8,015 nt of DNA, from NCBI GenBank assembly GCA_937124525.1, contig CAKZLA010000039.1:1-8015 (forward strand). The letters run 5' to 3'. The stretch's first letter is position 1. Each line of letters opens with the position of its first letter. Source of the stretch: an uncultured Desulfobacterium sp. Its GTDB lineage: Bacteria > Desulfobacterota > Desulfobacteria > Desulfobacterales > Desulfobacteraceae. Below the pieces are notes generated by a model. That model was not told the origin of the DNA, did no database searches, and saw only the letters and a program-made list of their open reading frames with translations. Below are positions 5,703 through 8,015 of this stretch, one piece after another. Position numbers and translations under genes: made by a program.

Positions 5703-5835
5703 GGCTACCGCCATAAACCGGGACACTTTCAAAAACTTTTTATGACTTGTTTTCTCAGCAATACCCAAACAGCAAGTGCTCCCGAAAACCCATATTCTAT
5801 GGGGTGTCCCGCCTTATGGCGGTAGCCCATCAATC
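5695..5835. mobile_element. 125-bp MITE (5703-5827) with 24-bp terminal inverted repeats and 8-bp target duplication
   Basis: The element begins GGCTACCGCCATAA, then CGGGACAC (5703-5726), and ends GTGTCCCG, then TTATGGCGGTAGCC (5804-5827). The termini match at 22 of 24 positions. CATCAATC stands directly outside both ends (5695-5702 and 5828-5835), a perfect 8-bp target site duplication. The 77-bp interior holds no credible gene. GG-starting ends plus 8-bp duplications are compatible with families such as IS1595 or ISL3, whose transposase would act in trans; the assignment is inference. The insertion lies three bases past the codons of the HExxH gene, whose TGA is formed by the right-hand duplication. 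Confidence 0.85.
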
Positions 5836-6645
5836 CTCTATTTCGAAATGCTTACCATTGTTTTTTGCCAAAATCATAAATTTTAAAAATACCATTGAAA
5901 TTTTTGTCATTGTATTTTCACCAAATAATTTTTCACCCTGCTTATTAACCTCTTTTGCTATAAAATCAGTAATTTCAGTTTCTTTCTCACCAAATCTATC
6001 AATATAAGTAAGTCTTAGTTCCACAATGTATTGTGCCAGGTTATATTGAACAAATTCATTTTTATCATGAGATGTAGTAATTGAAATCAATCCGTCAGAG
6101 TACAAGTAATAATCCCTCTCTCCTTTTTCAAAATCTGCCGTAATAGCAGGCAACTCAAAGGAAAAAAGTTTATTCACTTCAAATTCAATGCTTTTTTCAA
6201 TATCTCCATAAGGACAGCCACCTGCATTATATCTCATAGAGTCCTCTATGTAATCTGGGCATTTGTCAATATGCTCTATTATGTGCTGGAGATGGTGCAA
6301 TTCATGTTCTTTGAGCATCTCTGGACTTACAAATGATTTTAATTTTTCATTTATTACTTCCCTGGTGATCATTATGGGCAAATAAAATACCCCATTCCAT
6401 TGTTGAACAATGGAGTTGATCTCAACAAAAATACCATCTAATAAGGCATATGCGCCTTGTCTTAAAAGCTCTGAAGAATCAACGGGAAGGCTGAAATATG
6501 AAAGATTATCTTTTTCTTCATACTCAATTTGTTCAACAATATCTCCGTTGTAGTAGCCGGATTCGTTCAAAATATGCTTTATTTTGTCAAGATTGACTTT
6601 TTTAACAAGGCTTAGATAGGTACTTTTATAACTTGGTTTTTTCAT
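5830..6645 (-). CDS. Uncharacterised A+T-rich protein with an HExxH motif, translationally coupled to the RAYT gene
   Basis: From ATG 6645 the product has 271 residues (MKKPSYKSTYLSLVKKVNLD at the start). This ATG overlaps the RAYT stop as ATGA and is preferred over ATG 6666, which would add seven residues inside the RAYT frame. A HELHH sequence in LKEHELHHLQHIIEHI fits the HExxH zinc-binding pattern of metallopeptidases, but no other zincin landmark is certain. There is no signal peptide or membrane segment, so it is probably cytoplasmic. The gene is visibly richer in A+T than the beta-CASP, Rpn and RAYT genes, which suggests separate acquisition. No Shine-Dalgarno precedes it, so it probably depends on readthrough from the RAYT. 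No family recognised; a peptidase role is inference. Confidence 0.65.
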   Translation of the reverse strand: MKKPSYKSTYLSLVKKVNLDKIKHILNESGYYNGDIVEQIEYEEKDNLSYFSLPVDSSELLRQGAYALLDGIFVEINSIVQQWNGVFYLPIMITREVINEKLKSFVSPEMLKEHELHHLQHIIEHIDKCPDYIEDSMRYNAGGCPYGDIEKSIEFEVNKLFSFELPAITADFEKGERDYYLYSDGLISITTSHDKNEFVQYNLAQYIVELRLTYIDRFGEKETEITDFIAKEVNKQGEKLFGENTMTKISMVFLKFMILAKNNGKHFEIED

Positions 6646-7535
6646 AGTCGAGGTTGACCCAGCCATGTATCATTTAGTATAGAATCATCCTCCAAAAAAA
6701 CTGCATTTTCACCAATTAGAACCCAGCTTTCAGGGGGAAAACAACCATCGTAAGCAGGTTGGGACTCACTGATCACATAATCTTCAATGCCAGCATTATC
6801 CCTGAAATTTGAATCATTTTTGACCCTTATCTGCCCAGGTTGGTTAATCTTAATAGCAGGTGCGGGCAATGCCTTTATCTTATATTGTCTTCCAAATTTG
6901 TCCTGATTTTGTTCGATATATTGGCGGCTTCCCACTGCCAGATTATTGGTCCATAAACTTTCCCGACGCAAGCTTCCATGGTGTAAGGTGTACGCAACCA
7001 AATCTTCATAATATGTCCTGAATTCATCGGGATCGGTTATCCCACAGCAGGATAGCAAGGCGTTTCGATCAATCAATTGATATCGCCTGGGGGGATCTAA
7101 AATCTCATTGTATCCGCAAAATTCCCAGTCCTTTGGGTGTTTCACTGCTCCTGCCCGAACCATGTTCAACTCAATATACGCCATACATCTTAACAGGTGA
7201 ACCCCATTTTCAATGGCAGTGGTGTAAAAACGATCCTCCCAGAAAGCACCTTTGCGGTTTTTCCGAATGTTATACGCCTGCCCTGTGTTCCCAGACAGCA
7301 GCTGCATGCTTTTGGAAATGACATCTTTACCACTGTCCACGGCCAGCAGATGAATATGATTGCATGTTACCGCGTAGGTAATCACCCTGAGACCATAGCG
7401 TTTTTTAGCTTTGAAAAGCCAGTTTCTCCAGGTTTGTCTGTCCTTTTCAAATTTTAACAGGTATTCTTTTTTATGGCATCTGTGGGTAATGTGCCATAAG
7501 AAGCCCGGAATATGGATTCTTTTCCTACGTGGCAT
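6642..7535 (-). CDS. REP-associated tyrosine transposase (RAYT, Y1/HUH transposase)
   Basis: RAYTs are HUH single-strand DNA transposases related to IS200/IS605 TnpA. They process hairpin repeats and are held responsible for spreading REP elements. From ATG 7535 (MPRRKRIHIPGFLWHITHRC, the usual start) the protein has 297 residues. The HUH pair is His60 and His62 in TCNHIHLLA. The catalytic tyrosine is Tyr120 in CMAYIELNMVRAGAV. KGAFWEDRFYTTAIENG and DWEFCGYNEI are family landmarks. The roughly 150 residues after the catalytic domain include a helical region and an unrecognised tail. GTG 7565 would add ten residues lacking family similarity. The frame is intact. A repeat core in the same orientation (copy G) lies just upstream; the downstream gene starts inside its stop codon. 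Confidence 0.92.
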   Translation of the reverse strand: MPRRKRIHIPGFLWHITHRCHKKEYLLKFEKDRQTWRNWLFKAKKRYGLRVITYAVTCNHIHLLAVDSGKDVISKSMQLLSGNTGQAYNIRKNRKGAFWEDRFYTTAIENGVHLLRCMAYIELNMVRAGAVKHPKDWEFCGYNEILDPPRRYQLIDRNALLSCCGITDPDEFRTYYEDLVAYTLHHGSLRRESLWTNNLAVGSRQYIEQNQDKFGRQYKIKALPAPAIKINQPGQIRVKNDSNFRDNAGIEDYVISESQPAYDGCFPPESWVLIGENAVFLEDDSILNDTWLGQPRL

Positions 7536-7555
7536 GGTTACATCCGGAAGATAAA

Positions 7556-7665
7556 GCTTAAACACTTCTTTTTGGCATTAAAAAGTATGCTTTAAGGCCT
7601 TTTCTGCCTATAGATTGCATAATATTTTTAATAAAAATAAATACTTAACTGGCTCAGACCCCCAT
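7556..7665 (-). repeat. Repeat copy G, diverged left end and core, inverted, directly upstream of the RAYT
   Basis: Read on the minus strand: ATGGGGGTCTGAGCCAGTTA (left end; compare CATGGGGTCTGACCCAGTTA of copy A), then TTTTTATTAA, GGCCTTAAAGCATACTTTTT and CCAAAAAGAAGTGTTTAAGC. The last part mirrors CTTAGAGTGCACTTTTTGGG and AAAAAGTGGGGTTTAAG of the other copies. It is the only clearly minus-oriented copy and ends about 20 bp before the RAYT start, so it looks like the left end of the parental RAYT element. It also contains the RAYT leader and presumably its promoter. On its 5' side it cuts the DUF1353-like gene. Confidence 0.6.
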
Positions 7666-7814
7666 TTATTTAACAGTCCGATGGGGGAGAGTACGCCCCA
7701 CAAGGGTCTGGGGATGGAGGCCCCGTCAAACAAAAAGCCTTTGGGAATGATGATGCGTGGCCCGCCGTTGGGCAGGGAGTATTCCCAGTTTTCCATGACT
7801 TCCCACTGTTTCAT
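7608..7814 (-). pseudogene. 5' fragment of a DUF1353-family protein, truncated by copy G
   Basis: The minus frame from ATG 7814 reads KQWEVMENWEYSLPNG, then RIIIPKGFLFDGASIPRPLW and GVLSPIGLL, matching the IPxGFxxDxASIPRxxW signature of DUF1353 (PF07087), found in phage and accessory regions; function unknown. After GLL (about 7672) the frame runs into repeat copy G and ends NKWGSEPVKYLFLLKILCNL, which is translated repeat. The family continues with an HD-containing half that is absent here. The ATG at 7814 is formed by the CAT of the TTTCATGGGG left end of copy E, so the 5' boundary also coincides with a repeat. No independent ribosome site is seen. Confidence 0.65.
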
Positions 7815-7888
7815 GGGGTCTGACCCCGCTAAGTGGCTGTTATTAATGTTTCATGGGGTCTGACCCCGCTAAGTGGCTGTTATTAATG
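7809..7888 (+). repeat. Perfect 40-bp direct tandem duplication
   Basis: TTTCATGGGGTCTGACCCCG, then CTAAGTGGCTGTTATTAATG, occurs at 7809-7848 and again, without a gap or mismatch, at 7849-7888. Each unit contains one full GGGGTCTGACCCC palindrome. Perfect identity means a recent duplication or continuing homogenisation. Confidence 0.95.
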
Positions 7889-7956
7889 AGTTATGGGTTT
7901 AAAAAAGGGAGATTTTTGCGCTTAGGTTGCACTTTTTGGGGGTCAAAAGTGGGGTT
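7809..7956 (+). repeat. Repeat copy E with duplicated left end
   Basis: Two left ends (see the 40-bp tandem) are followed by AGTTATGGGTTTAAAAAAGG, GAGATTTTTGCGCTTAGG, TGCACTTTTTGGGGGTCAAA and AGTGGGGTTTAAA. After the core the family likeness ends; no GC hairpin or GGGGTCAG right end is visible up to the window edge. It is in plus orientation like A-D. Confidence 0.8.
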
Positions 7957-8015
7957 TAAATTCAAACTGATTTCATTAACAAAATTCTTTTCCATGCTAT
8001 ACGGTAGACCTCAAG
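7957..8015. other. Right-edge sequence, no gene assigned
   Basis: The last 59 bases are A/T-rich. On the minus strand an ATG at about 7996 gives MEKNFVNEISLNLN, which runs into the translated repeat core and stops there. It may be the 3' end of a gene lying beyond the window, or chance. Confidence 0.2.

Noticed and set aside
5601..5825. Plus-strand frame across copy D and the MITE
   Set aside because: It consists of repeat and inverted-repeat DNA only.
7133..7457. Plus-strand frames opposite the RAYT
   Set aside because: They are antisense to an intact, clearly recognised HUH transposase and have no motifs of their own.
176..7956. CRISPR array
   Set aside because: The repeats are about 200 bp long, separated by whole genes, and have no uniform spacers or cas genes.
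7888..7999. Shared minus-strand reading frame through the repeat cores (LNPTFDPQKV-type peptides)
   Set aside because: The same peptide appears because the DNA is repeated; it stops at different points and frameshifts between copies, so it is not a conserved protein.

Overview
The window looks like an accessory, genome-plasticity region of a bacterial chromosome. The style of the beta-CASP nuclease and of the REP-associated transposase suggests a Desulfobacterota-type (delta-proteobacterial) organism. That is a low-confidence guess: no rRNA or other marker is present. No tRNA, rRNA or CRISPR array was seen.

Layout: every recognisable gene is on the minus strand, and almost every gap between genes is filled by a copy of one structured repeat, usually in plus orientation. 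Reading left to right: an edge-truncated membrane-protein fragment; repeat copy F, itself split by an inverted-repeat insert; a beta-CASP metallo-beta-lactamase nuclease (392-1757, frameshifted at codon 3); copy A; a 36-codon gene scrap; a Schlafen/AlbA_2-GHKL-type regulator broken by a -1 frameshift (2123-3450); copy B; an Rpn/PD-(D/E)XK nuclease-transposase (3743-4621); copy C; a decayed HEPN gene and the tail of its nucleotidyltransferase partner (4988-5490); copy D, hit by a 125-bp MITE with a perfect 8-bp target duplication; an A+T-rich HExxH-containing protein translationally coupled to a RAYT (REP-associated Y1 transposase, 5830-7535); copy G in minus orientation just upstream of the RAYT; a DUF1353-like 5' fragment; and copy E with a perfect 40-bp tandem duplication of its left end.

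The repeat is modular. Its left end is a GGGGTCTGACCCC palindrome. An approximately 85-bp core follows, with two A/T-rich inverted repeats (AAAAAA-GGGAG-TTTTTT and CACTTTTT-GGGGGTC-AAAAAGTG) and a GGGGTTTAA end. Then come a variable G/T-rich spacer, a 41-nt GC-capped imperfect hairpin, and a right end close to TGGGGTCAGGYTTGGCTTRTTGG. The left end abuts, on the minus strand, the ATG or 5' remnant of the neighbouring gene. The right end abuts the 3' end of the next gene. The result resembles a cassette array, but without an integrase or attC-type sites. The only transposase in the window is the RAYT, and a diverged copy of the same repeat core lies directly upstream of it, so the RAYT is the natural candidate for mobilising the family.

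The cargo (HEPN/MNT toxin-antitoxin type, AlbA_2 regulator, Rpn nuclease) is typical of mobile or defence-associated gene pools. Several genes carry single-base indels or truncations next to the repeats. The locus is therefore either decaying through repeat activity or affected by uncorrected sequencing indels; reads would decide.
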